Shown here: positions 38,281 through 51,176 of the stretch, in pieces
Layout: each line of letters begins with the position of its first letter
How positions within the stretch are numbered: the stretch's first letter is position 1
Assembly: GCF_028769735.1 (NCBI RefSeq)
Contig: NC_088172.1
Coordinates: forward strand, 90,301,951-90,365,950
From: Zonotrichia leucophrys gambelii
Taxonomy: Eukaryota; Chordata; Aves; Passeriformes; Passerellidae
DNA: 64,000 nucleotides
Direction of reading: 5' to 3'
Made by a program: the position numbers and the translations under genes
The notes under the pieces: generated by a model
Databases searched by the model: none
Told to the model about the DNA's origin: nothing
What the model saw: only the letters and a program-made list of their open reading frames with translations

Positions 38281-41200
38281 TTTTTACACAATTTTTTATA
38301 GGCCATGGTCTAGTGAAAGAGGCCAACCAACAGAGAAAGGAATTTGTACTACAATTCGTCCATGGACGATTTCTTGACAGACCCGGGCCAATCCCCACGG
38401 AGCAAGGCAGGTGACCTGTGGCAGCTCCCTGGCTGTTGGGGAGCTCCGATTTCAAACGCCCTCAACTCCAGCATCCCAGAGTTGCCTATTTAAGCACACC
38501 CAGGCATTTAGGCTGTGCTATCTTGTTCCATTCAAGAAGGGATAAAGCAGCATTTATCGTATTCAGCCCTGCTGAATGGCTCAGACTGGCCATGCCAGCA
38601 GGGACTCCTCTCACTGCATTCCCCTCTCCACTGTCACCGTGCCTTACAACCTCCCTTCCCCTCCCACTCCCCCAAAAATCAGAGGCAGAAGCAGCAAAGG
38701 GCAAGCGACTTTATAGCAGCTCCTCAAGTGGGTAATGCTCTCTTTGTCCCGGGTGATATGTTATAAACCTTTGTTGACAAAATAGGTGCTTCTGGAGAGC
38801 AACTTGGCACAGGCACTTGCCTTCAGCAGCCATGGTCGTGGCAGGAGTTTACTGGTGATTCAAACTCTCCCTCACTCCCACACCAAACTCCAGTTAAATG
38901 TCATCACCCCGCGACACTGGAAAGTCTGGCAGTGTGGCACAGCTGGGCAACTTTCAGCCACTCTAGCTCCCAAATCTACTCTCAAACCTCAACCATTGAG
39001 GCTGCCCAGATATGACATAAATATTCCCAATCCCAAGTCATGGAGGTTTCTGAAAGGATGCGAAATTCAGATGTTCTAAAAACTCTAGCCTTTTGCTTGA
39101 CTACAAAACCCATGCCTCTGCATGGAGCTCTTTAGATGAACATCCTCAAATGATTTTAACCGACCAGAAACTTCAGTATCAAAGCCCTAAATACAGCTTT
39201 ACTAAAAGTACCTTCACCAGATGTAACAGCTTATTTCTCACTCCACATAGCCCTGTCCTACTGTCAAGTCTACTTCCCATTCCTCTGACAGGACATCTGA
39301 GAGGGCTTTTGGGGTCTAGTGTTCAATTTTCTGGGAGAAGGGAAGAGCAGGGCACCGGCTTTGCTGAAGTATACCAAACAATATTACAAACACTTGCAGC
39401 TTATACAGCCCAGTTCTACACAGGAATCTAAATATACTGCTTTAAGGAGTTCACAGGAGAAAATGTTAAAGATGTGCACCCAGAAGCCCTAGGAAAGGCC
39501 TGGAGCAACTTTTATGTGGACTGACTAAAAGCTCCTTATGTTCAACTTATTTGTATGTGTCCAAATGTCTCCTGTTAAAAACAGTTTCTGCCTCCTAGAA
39601 AAACTTCACAGTTTGCATTTACTTTTGTATTTCATGAGCTAATATAATTTAAATATACACTGTGTTTGGACAAAACCTGTTGACTTCTGTAATAGATTTA
39701 TAATGCATTCAGTGCTATGAACTGAAACATCTAACATGATGGCCCAAAATTCAGGGTCTTTTCAGTATTGTCTTTTTTTTTCCCCTAATTCTATAATAAT
39801 TTTTTGCAATCATTTAAATGCAAGTTCCTCAAATTCCTGCTTCTGTAGCATGAGAAATCTTAAACTGCCAAAGCTAAGTATTTAACTGCTCACTGTCCAT
39901 CCATGTTTAGCTGTCCATCCACAGCTCTGTTGGTTCCTTTCTCTTTTAAATATTCTAAGAACCAAAAACTTTTCAGTAACCTTTCCAAGTAAGTGGAAAG
40001 GAAGATTCATTAGCTTCAAACAACATAATGTACTAGAGAGACTGTAAGTGGCAAAATTGCTTTCCTTAACCTTTCTTCTGTGTCATATACTAATTTAGAG
40101 TAACTACTGTGATTTCCACAGCTTTACCTGTGTTATCCCTTACAGAAACAAAACTCCAGTTTACCCACACATCCACCATGACAACTTTTTATGGAGCAAA
40201 CCAGGCTTATGTGTGACATTTTCCTATGAGGTACAAAATTATAAATTCTCAAAAAAAGCAGGTCCACAGATGCAACAAACTTTTCTGTGAAGCAAGAGAG
40301 GGAATATGTTCACAGGAAATAGAACAAAGATCATTTCAGACCACCAGCTTTGAACAGATTCTTTGGGCAACCAAAGAATGTGGAAATTTCTTTATACGTA
40401 TATATTTTTCAATTTGTTTCAGACACAACCAACTTGGCACAGGAATGTGGTGAGCAGAAGTCACACCCAAATGACTCTGACATGAGTCAGTGCAGCTATT
40501 ATTCATGTCCACAAGTACTGAAGGACAAGTTCACTACTCAGGAAGTATCATTCCTCCCTAGAGCAAGGTGGCTAAAAAGGCAAGCTGAGCAGCACAGGGG
40601 CTGAGTGCTCACGTATGCCAGGAGAGAGCTGGAAGGCACTGACAGAGTCTGTGGGTATGTGCCCAGCTGCTAAACCAAGCTGTACCTATCCATTGAGGAG
40701 AAACACAAATTTTAACATTAAAAGGCCATTAAGTTTAGAATATTTCCTCAAAACATGTAATTTTAAAATTTAAACAGACATGCATATATTGCATATGTAA
40801 CATTAATTCACTGATGGCTCTCAATCTGCCAATGCCCAAGCAAAGCATGAGAATGGGACTACCAAAAAAAGGTACTTCAGAAAACATAAAATAACTATGG
40901 AATTTCTTTACTGGGAAAAGCATTTTCTATTATTTTGGATCCATGGTTTGTCAGATGTGAAGAAGCACCCACTCCTGGAGCTCCTGAGGTCAATGGCAAT
41001 CACCTCAGCACAGAGTGGCCTACAGAATGCCCAAAAAATAATTTACTATGATGATGTAGCTCTGCTTGTGAATTTGAAAAATGGTGTTGATGAGGGACCT
41101 TTTTTTTTCATATTCCTTTAGGAGAAAGCCTCCTCAAATATACTTAATAAAAAGTTAATGAGGAACAACAAGGTTGGAAATGAGGATTAGCAAGGAACAA

Positions 41201-44200
41201 ATACCACGTGCCTGAGTATGCATAAATCTCTTAAGGAGATGCAGTGCATGTTTCATGCAAGGATTCAGATCATGACATAAACAGTGGGAAGTTGTCAGTA
41301 ACAGATAGCATCCATATTTACAAGATGCTAAAGGACAAAGTTGCAAAAATATCCTACACAAATATTCACAAATAGTAAAACCTGGAAAAGTATAAATTAC
41401 ACTGTGGCATTTCACAAACTTCCAAAGTTTTTCCTTAAACCATTGTACTTTGTTCTTCAGAGACGAGAACACCTTTCTCTAGGAACTCAATTTTTTTTTT
41501 ACTTAAATACCCTTCATGCAAGCAATGAGCAAATCAGTTGTCTACGCAAAGAGTAAAAACAGCATTCACAAATAGTGGGGGAAACCCACAGATTTTACTC
41601 ATTTTCATTTCTTTGGCAGCTTTTTATAGCTGAAGTGAAGGAAACCTCTTCTCTTGCACCAGGTAGCACTTCTTAATGAGGTTCAAAAAAACTACATTAT
41701 TATGGGTAAGTTGTGCCATATTTCTGGAGCTGTGCATCACCAAATGAAATACTAAAAAGAAAGCAACTCATTGTATGGGAAGCAAACAACTTTCTGCTGC
41801 CAGCAACTGAAGTTTACTTTTGAGCAGTTGGAAGCAAATACCCTACATAAAAGTATCTGGCTAAACAGAAAAACATCCTGCTTTAACCAAGAATGGTAAA
41901 AAGCTTAAAAAGTTGGGGAGTTTTTTCCCCTAACTTAAAAGCCACCATGATGGTTCCACAACTTCTTGGGAAAAGCTGCTTTTCCTTTCTTTGTTCAAAT
42001 ACAGGTCTTTTTTACAAAATCTATCCTCTCCAACCTCATCAGGAGAACTAGTCCCATCAGTTGCATTCTCCATGAAAAGTCAACTACACACAACTGAGAC
42101 ACGGGTAAATCCACCACTGGATTCCATCCGACTTACTTCCTTGTAAAGCAGGAGCACAAGAAGCAGCAGGAGCACAGGACAGCTCCACCATGGGGGAAAT
42201 ACGCCCAAGTAATGCCCCAAATGGCCATGAGGTCAACTTCTGTAAATCTCTACAGCTCCTTAACAACTGGCTCTATCTTTGTGTTTATCCAGCTCCTAAG
42301 ACACTTGACTCTTGGACTGAGCACAAGCAGCTATAAGAGGCTCAAAGCTAAGTTCAGAAGCATATTATGTATAAACTAAGGGATGTGTTATCTGTAGAAA
42401 CAGTTTATTATGTGGAGCATTTAAGTAGGCTTCCTTCCCTAAACATAGCTAAATTGCCTTGTGCCCTGCCTACATGCCTACTCCAGAGGATGCCTGCTCA
42501 AGAGAAGACACTGTAGATTTCCAGTTTTACAACAGAAAATATGAGCCAGAACCTTGACACTGTCCAAATAATTCAAAATGAGGTTGTTCTATTGAAAATA
42601 GTTAAAAAAAATGTTGGGCAAGACAAGCCAAAATACTTAGGATTGTTGAACCAAACAAAAGCATTTTACTTTGGGTAGTGCGAGACCAATCAGTGCTGGC
42701 CCAAGCTGCAGTTTGCACTGCAGGAACTATAGCTCAGATACTGTTTGCCCCAATTCCTCTTTTGCAGAGCTGGATCCCCTAAGCCACCAGAGTCACCCAG
42801 CCATAATGAACAGGAGAAGGTCAGTCTAACTGCAGCTCAGGCAAGTCAGAATTCATGATCTACGAAACCCACGTGAGATATTTTCCATTGGAAGTTGCCA
42901 TGTGCTTTGTGTCAAGTAAAAAAGTTCTTGTGGATACACAATGTATTTTCTTCTACTGCCATCCACTTTAAAGTAGCATCAAAGCCAAAAAACTTTCCCT
43001 GTCCCTAGTCCATCAGTTACATCATTTGACAATAAAAACCAAGACACAAACGAAAGAAAACAAACATTGAACTTCACTTTGAATGCCATGGCTGCATCAC
43101 ATACCCTTATTTCCCCACATACAGTGACATATATTGCCACTTTGCAGCTGCAAAACGCAGCTCTAGAAGTGATAAGAATAAAATGTCTCCACCTCATCTA
43201 CCTTTCCTCTTTTGACAGTAACAACATCTCCACTGCCACTGCTAAAAACCAACCATCATGTCATACAGCCTCATAAAGATCCACTTGCTCCAGCAAATCC
43301 CAGCCCCTGAACCCTGCCGACTGGGCAGCCAGTGAAAAAACATCTGGCTTTAAACCCAAGACACAAATTAATTATTTCCTTGTACTTTAAGCAAAAGGAA
43401 GATAATTTAGGTTTGTTATGGAGTATTACTCCAAAAACCTTCATGAGGCAACCTGATAATTCCCACTGCATTACCCTGTATCTCACAGTTATGGAGAAGA
43501 GGGCAGGGAAGAGGTTTGGCCATGTCCACTCAGAAGAACCTCAACTTCCAGAAGCTGTCTTTGAGGTCCACATGCCTGCTGGCCTAAACTACTGGGCAGA
43601 GAGGCTCAGAACATCAGGGATTGTGAATCTTCTAGCGCCTGGGCTTCATATGAATGAGGCAAGAGTTGGATCCAAAACAATTATACTCCTGTTTTCTAAG
43701 GAACTATAAGAAACATTTGCAATCATGAACTGAATGGATGGCATTTGGACTACACCATAAATTACCTCCTCTCATCCTGTTCTAGCTCTGTTTGGGATGC
43801 TCAGAAGCAGCCTGCTTTGCCCCCCAAAGACAAAATTTTATGCTACCATGCACATAATGAACTCAGGAAAAACACCTGAATTATAAAACATGCGTCCCTC
43901 TACCAGACCTTTCAAGGGAAGGGCGTACACAGAATTAATGTTTTTCCCCACTGCTCCTTGCTATCCAGCATCCTAACTCCACTGTTCTTGTTTCTCCAGC
44001 AAAAGGTGGTTCCTCTGGAGTATCTGTCACAACAGTGGGAGGCTGCTCCTCGGGAAGGGGGTGAGAAGCCAAAAGGAGCAAATTTGGCAGAGCTACGCTC
44101 ACATAAAATTTTCTTCCACTACTGCTCCTCTCCCAGCTGAAAAAGCAGATTTGCTGTGATGAGGTAGCACTTAAGGCATAATAGGAAAAATCAATGCTGA

Positions 44201-46868
44201 AGCAGGCTTTAATGTGAAGGCATGGTTACACTGGGTCTGATGGCCAGCAAACAGGCACACTGCTGCCACTCACACAGCTCCTGCTGCCCTCTGCTCTGCC
44301 TAGATTCTGTGGCTCTAAAGGATGACAGGGATCAAGCAATGACTACCATGGCGATCAGGCCACTAACTCTTCTTCCACTGCAAGCACTTTTCCCCTAAAT
44401 ATTCCTTGGGTTTGTGGAGGTGGGGTGGCACTGAGGGGCAGGTCATGGTGCATCCAGGTGGCTGGTGTGAACCCAGCCCCCATGGCAGAGCCTAAAAATT
44501 CAGAGGGCTTGGAGAGCCCTTGAGAGAAATAACAGTGATGGGAAGATGGTCTTGTCTCTGCTGCTTGTGGCTGGCCACTGGCCACCGGGCTCAGGTCCTG
44601 AGTTCCCCAATGGTCCCTACCTAGGGGTACACAGGCAGTGACAGTCCTTTCAGGAACTTCAGTCCTACTAAGTTAGTACATCCCCTCAGGCTCCAACTTA
44701 ATGTATTCATGACACTGCTATGTTTTTGGCTTCCTACGACTTGATCACAGCTTCTGGTGTTTTGATGTTTGATTTACAGTGCAGCTACAGTTTAAGGTGT
44801 GGATTTTTTCCAAATTAAAACAAACGGACAACAAATCCAAATGCAAATCATCCAGGAACAAACAGATGTTAGAGTCCAAAACACACAATGAAGGTGAAAG
44901 AAAAGTCAGATCAATGCTGGACACTTAAAAACTTTCCCTGAATATCACCTGCAGGTGCCTGTTCATCCTATTTTTTCCTTTCATTTTCCATCACTACGTA
45001 TTTCTAGATATTACCTGCCTAGAATTACTTTGAATAGGCAAGCTGATAGGAGGAAAGGGACAAGCTTCTGGTGCACCCCAGAATTTGATTATTATTTATG
45101 TCACTACATCTCATGGCATCAGTTCCAGCTGAGAGAGATGAATGATAGGAAGGAGTTAACTCAGCCATATCCAGCTCACCTCTTTGACTCCACAAGAGTG
45201 TTTAACCAAAATCCCACAGAAATGTCAAAGCAAAGCTGGGTCATAGCAAAAAGCCATCCATATCTTAAGAAAAAATAAACAAAATGTTTACATCCTTCAA
45301 AAAGTAAGCCAAAATTATTTCTGGTGTCTTTTTCAACTCACAGCATTTGTCATTATCTCTAAGAGCAACAGCAGTAGAAATGTGTAGAAAGCAAAAACTT
45401 TCAGTTATTTTATGTACTTGAATGACATGAATGAATAACCAAGGAAGCTAAAGAAAACCTCAGGTTCTAGCAGGCTGAAACCACAGGCATCAGCTTCCCC
45501 ATGGCAGGTATAGACCACAAGGAAGAAGAATCTTGCTTTTCTGATGAAACAACCACATCCTTGTTGAAAGGGCTGAGGACCTTGCCTTGGCCCTTCCACC
45601 CACAGTGGTGGAAGAGGACTCTTACCTGCCCAGCTCACCACTCCATATATCTCCTCCTGAGGCAGGCTTGCAGTGCCTACAAAATCACCAACTTCACCTT
45701 CCTGACTGCCAAACATCCTGTTCAGATGGTACCCTCCCAGCTGAGGCTAACAAGAAATGTATTTCTGCTGTGCACCCCATCTTTTTCACTTCAGCTTTCA
45801 GGATGTGCTTCTCAGCTGATGTGCAAGGACACACCACACACACACAGAAGCCAACACTGCTCCAGGTCAAACACCAGCAACGTCCCCATGTCCTTCCTGT
45901 CCATGCAGATATCAGGGAAGGTTTTATAGGCATCGCTTGCCTCATAAAGGAAAAGACAGACTTTTCTAAGCATCCTGTAAACGCCAGGAAAAGAGAAGAA
46001 TGGAAAGGAAATGAAAGGAACAACCTGGAAAGGAGAACGGAAAAGCAGGAGACCTTGGCTCCAGGGAGAGAGCTGACCACAGTTTTAGCTCTGTCTTCAT
46101 CTACAGAAGATGTTTGCTTTTATTAATCTTGGAAAAAATGTGGTGCATGAGCTAAGTCAGCCCCTGGGCAGATTTAACTTGAGTGACCTGAACTTACTCT
46201 GCAGATCACCATAGGTCTCTCTGACCTTGGCAGTGACACAAGGATCATACTTTCTCGTGGACAAATTACTCTGGAATAATCCTGCCAATGTATTAGGCAT
46301 AAATAGCCTTTTATTTAGGACTGTGAAAATACATTCTCTCTTTCTGCCTCTCACCTTTCCAAACAAAATCTATTTATTGGAAAAAGGAAAACCCCGCCCT
46401 TCATTAAGGTCTGGGTACACATCTCAAGGGACAGACAGAAGCATGGCTGCTTCACGCTCATGGCAACGTGTTTTCAGACATTGCCTTCAGCAAGATGCAT
46501 TTTGGAGTTAACTGGTTAGTCTTGTTGCTTTTGATTGGAATGGTCAGCCTGCACACTTGCAAATGAACATACAACTACTTTCAGACATGAAAGAGGCACT
46601 AAATTTAAGTCAACTGTGGGAATGTTCAGCTTCAATCATCAAAACAGAAAACATAATCCCCAACATACATCTACAAGCTAGTGAAGAGCAGCTCTGTGAA
46701 AACCAGCCAAGCTGCGCTAAGTAAAAAATCCCCCAACACCAGATCTCAGCCTTTCAGAAAATTGACCAGTTTGGAAGGAACAGGTAAACAGTGTGTTCTT
46801 GGACAAGAGTCAGCACAGTTTGGATGATGCAGACCTTTCCGTTCAGGAGTTGCGCTGGTTTTTGCGTC

Positions 46869-46884
46869 TGGTCACTCGAGGTCA
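46869..46884 (+). promoter_or_regulatory. DR4 nuclear-receptor element
   Basis: TGGTCA-ctcg-AGGTCA is a direct repeat with 4-bp spacing, the geometry used by thyroid-hormone-receptor and LXR heterodimers with RXR. The first half-site has T in place of A/G. The core GGTCACTCGA.GGTCA recurs at the DR5 4.3 kb away. Confidence 0.35.
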
Positions 46885-47333
46885 CACCGCAGAGCTCTGA
46901 GGCTCTGCAGAAGCTCTGCATGCTTCCTCTCCAAAACGGAGGTGCCTGAAGTGGCTATTAAAATCACTTGTTGTTCTGATGCCACCTGAGTCTTAATTGC
47001 TGAAAAGATGGGGACTACAACCACAGAAAGGGCTTTCTGGCACTGGCTAAGGAAGTATCAGGTTTTGAGGTCAGAATAACATCCCTTAAAAATATGAATC
47101 AGAGTGGTTCTTTCATACTGCAAGGCAGGCAAAACATTAGCAGACTATTTTGATGAAGGTCAGGACAGCTTTGTAATATACATACATATTAGAGTTGTTC
47201 TTAGATGTGTGTAAAAAGAAAGAAAATCTCTGAAAACCTGTGTTCAAATTATCCTGGAGCACTCAAATAAATCCTAGTAAATAGTATTTCTTGCATCCAC
47301 TCTGAATGCGTCTCTTCTAATAAACTCATTGCA

Positions 47334-47976
47334 TGTTGAGAAAACACAGTTTTCCAACAGCGTGTTTGTCCAGTTTTCGGCTGTTTGGAGGGCCTGGGAA
47401 GGCCTGGAGTGGCCTTGGGGCAGCCCGCGTATCAAAGGACGAGAAGAGGCTTCAGTTCTTCTTTCGGTCTCTATGTTTATTAATTGTTTATCTAAAAGAT
47501 TTTCTTTCGGCCCGACAGAGGTCTGCTCAGCAGCCAGCCATGAGCACACTGTCCCGCCCTCCGGACAGTCACCTATCTTTATACCCAAAGTTACGTGTAC
47601 AATATTTATCATTTTTCCCCAATACCTTTCACCCTTATTGTCCGGTGCACTTTTAGTAATGACCAATCCCAAAGTGCCACCATCACCACAGAAGATGGAG
47701 GAGAAGAAGAAGGACAGGACACGCCCCAATTCCTCCATCTTACTTCTCTAAACCCCCCTGTACAGAAATCCTAAACCCTGTGTCTCACCCTCTAATTAAC
47801 TAATCCCTTCACCATTCACCCCGGTGGAATCCTCCTATCCTCATACAGGTGTCGTCTCCCGTGTAGGATCAAAGTCCAGCCACCAGACACTTCTGGCAAC
47901 ATTCCAGGACTCCCGAGCCCCCCAAGGGTGGTCTCGGTGGCTCGGCACCTCAGTCCTGAGGTGCTGAGATCCCACA
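47334..47976 (-). mobile_element. Solo LTR of an endogenous retrovirus (right edge uncertain)
   Basis: Read on the minus strand, the element begins near TGTGGGATCTCAGCACC and ends in ...TTTTCTCAACA, giving the TG...CA ends of an LTR. It has a U3-like section, a TATAAA box at 47578-47583, an AATAAA polyadenylation signal at 47476-47481 about 100 bp downstream, and a U5-like tail of about 140 bp. The sequence after the 3' end has no TGG-type primer-binding site, and no gag, pol or env sequence is nearby, so this is a solo LTR left by recombination. The left (+ strand) edge at 47334 is fairly firm. The right edge may lie anywhere from 47976 to about 48006, and no convincing target-site duplication was found. 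Its orientation matches MEIS1 transcription. A 154-codon minus-strand ORF across the LTR is incidental. Confidence 0.75.
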
Positions 47977-50900
47977 CGTGTTAGCTGCTCTCTTCCTCCA
48001 TACACAACTTTTGCTGTATGGCTGATGCCTTAGGACCTGCAGGCAAGTGTCTCAGCCTGAAGACTGAGTCACCAAGGCTTATCAGGCAGAAAAGCAATCA
48101 GAGTCACAGATCTGCACTCTTTCCCATCACAATTCTGGAACAATACTCACTGATGCCAAAACAGCTGATTCTCTTGAGACTGGAAAAGGCTTTCATAAAT
48201 ACCTGCAAATCATCTGAGCAGTTGCCAACAATGCCAGCTTCTGAACCATTGCTAATCGTGATGCTGGTTTCTATGCAAAGCAACTCTGAATTCTGTCATT
48301 TTAAATGCCTGACCAGCTGCACCGCGATTTGTGGCTGAGGCAGATGAGGAAGCAGATTTTCATCTATAATCATAGGTTGAAATTGAAAGTTCAGCTGAAA
48401 AGCATTTTCACCTATACTTAACAGTTTCTAAGGGAGATACTTTGACATAAGCACCATATTTGCAATGAATATGATCTCAGCAGTGACCTGAACAAGGCAA
48501 TATTGACCTGGAGACGGCAACTGCCTGTAAGATCATGGGGAAGCTATCCTTTGCTCACCCCTTGCCAGCCCAGGAGACTTCATGCGTATTCAAAGCTGCG
48601 CATGAACCTCACCAAAAAGCATGAAAGGACAGGCTCAAGATGACAGGTGCATATCCAAAGATTCCATGAGTTGCGAAGAAGGAGGTCAAAATCTCAGAGC
48701 AGTCAAAAAACATGCTGGAAAGCCCAACTTTCCAAGGAACTGCAAGTATCTGTGCTGGTTATGACTCCTGCAGAGCAAGCAGAACAACTCACAAGCAAGC
48801 CTCTGCCAGGACAATCCTGGAAACACCTCACTCAGCTCCCTTCCCTGGGTTCACCCCAGGGAGCCATCCCCCAAGATTCCAGATAAGACAAACTGACAAG
48901 GTGCTGAATGAAAGCCCACACTGCTGCTGCCAGTAACCCACCCTCCCTCCACGCCTGCAAACCTCCAGCACTACCCTTAGGCTTTGTACTCGCAGCCTCC
49001 AAGGAAGCAAGCCCTGAATTTCACCAAATTCCATGTTTCTGGGGCACAGTGGGGACACAGAGTACAATTCACAGATATTTTTCAGGACAGCTTACAAAGT
49101 GGACTTCAAAATGGGCATAAGAGGTTCAATATTCTGCATAAAATTATTAACCCCTTACCCATCTACCTCATGTGCTAGTCAGGATTGCTATAAATACGAC
49201 CACAAAAATGAAGTGGAAAAATAAGCCTTTTTGAATGACTATAAGTACACTTAATGGACCAATGTACATCTTCTAAGTTTGGAGTAGAAGTAGGTTAAAT
49301 TCCGATTTTATATTTAAAAATAGACAGAAGTTCGGGCAAATGCAATGCCAGTGCCAAAGGACTCTGTGCCCAAACAGCACAACAAAGCTTAATATAGCAA
49401 TTCCTACCACCTCAACTCAGCAATAGATTTTGCTTCAAGGCTTCCCTCAAGGAGCCTCTCATCTCATGCAAGACCTCAATGATGTTTAGTTGGAGGCTGA
49501 GCAAAGCACTGCTACACAGTTTCAGAAGCTCCATTCATCACGTTTTATATTCAAGTCCTCAGTTCCCAGTCATATGAGAACCTTCAAACGAAACCACATA
49601 TGCACTAATAAAACAAGCAACCTCTTGAAGTTAGGAAAAGCTGGAATCCTGGCTTCTTGACAGCTAGGCATGGGAATACAGACACTAACACCCCCTCTAA
49701 TTTTTTTTTTTTTAAAGTATATATATATTTATTTTTTTTTCTATGAACGCCAAGATTTTTGAACACTTCAGTTACCCATGCAGGTCTGCAAACACAACAA
49801 ATGTCATGAGATTTTCAGACCACTGTGCTCAGGAGCTGCAGAGGACAACTCACCTACAGATAAAATATCTGAGCCCACTCCTCTAATCTTCAGTGGTACA
49901 AGACACTTTATTCTGATTCTCCACAAAGAGCAAACATTTTCTCCCTAAAGGAATGCCAAATTTTAGCACAGTTTCATCCCTCCTCACTCTAAGCATTTAA
50001 GTCAGACTGCCAAGCTAAGTGAATGAGGTGATCAGTCCTCCCTGAGTCCCTTCACAGTCAATGGAGAGAAAGAAACTCTCCAGAGGGAAATTCAGGATTG
50101 AGATGACTACAAGAATATGTGCACTTTTAGCTTTAAATACTGCACAGAACAGTAAAAACTTACAAGCAGCAACGGTCTAGCAAGGAAACAATGGCTAATG
50201 AAGACTGAATATGCCCATCTCTGTTTCTAAGCAAGATCTGGACTTCAGGGCTCTTTCTAAAATTACTCAGGATGGAAAGACTGAATTTAGCTCCCATCCA
50301 TCCCCTTATCACAAGAATACAACCTCACACTTCCTGCCACAGAGAATCTGGGAAAATGCAAAATTCTACCTCTTATCACCAAATCATAATTAATTTCTTC
50401 TTCCTATCTTGCCTTACTTGAGAGAGGAAAAAAAAATAAAGCCCTCCTTGATAGATAACTAAATTTATGTCTTACCAAACTGAATGTAAATGCAAGAAAC
50501 AGGAAGTTTTTACTTGGAAACTGGAATTTCAAGCACTCAGTGGCAAACAATGAAGGAGAGAGATAAAGATGCAATGGCAATGGTGGGGACAGACCTGCCA
50601 AGCTTCCTGCCCAGGCTGACTCAAGAGCATGTGTCCTACCATGATATGGACGGGCCACACCGCTTGCTTTTATTTTGGTAATTGGTATTTGTTCCTGTGA
50701 AAACCCCTATAAAAACAAGTCAGAAGACCAGACAATAGTAGACTAGTCATCTCTTATAGCCAGATCTTTTACTTAACACTTTAGCAAAAGATGTAATCAG
50801 CAGATCTTTGTCCATTTACACAATTCTCTCTGCAGTGACGAGGATTGTATTACACTCTCCAGCACCCATCAGATCAGGGCATCCAGTCCTCCCCATCACT

Positions 50901-51159
50901 TCAAGAGATTGAACTGATACTTGAAAGCACATTTGCTATTATCTACTCCAGCCCTTTGGAAATGACATTACACAGATACAGGGGGCAGGCAAATATTGTC
51001 GCTCTTTTATTATTCCTGATGTTCCCTCGCTTGTAATATCTGAGAAGTTCCCAGGTCAATGGGATTACTTTATCTTCCTCCCCCTTTCTTTATCTCTTCC
51101 CTCACCCCACAGGTATCCATGTCCAAATGGGACACTTCGGCAGGGGGTTTGCTTGACCC

Positions 51160-51176
51160 AGGTCACTCGAAGGTCA
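51160..51176 (+). promoter_or_regulatory. Perfect DR5 retinoic-acid-response-type element
   Basis: AGGTCA-ctcga-AGGTCA is an exact consensus direct repeat with the 5-bp spacing preferred by RAR/RXR. It is preceded by TGACCC (51154-51159, an inverted half-site). The whole is framed by the inverted pair GCTTGACC (51151-51158) and GGTCAAGC (51172-51179). Known biology: MEIS genes respond to retinoic acid, for example in proximal limb. Binding here is inferred from sequence. Confidence 0.5.

Noticed and set aside
45587..46126. 179-codon plus-strand ORF overlapping other ORFs in intron 7
   Set aside because: It has no recognisable family, no conserved-looking composition, no splice structure or promoter, and overlapping ORFs of similar length in other frames.
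47274..47738. 154-codon minus-strand ORF across the LTR
   Set aside because: It overlaps the TATA box, polyadenylation signal and U5 of the LTR and runs into flanking intron. It matches no retroviral protein; it is non-coding LTR sequence that happens to be open.
47326..48020. Target-site duplication of the LTR
   Set aside because: Only weak matches (gcaa/tgcaa) were found, and they do not sit next to TG/CA ends. No duplication can be claimed.
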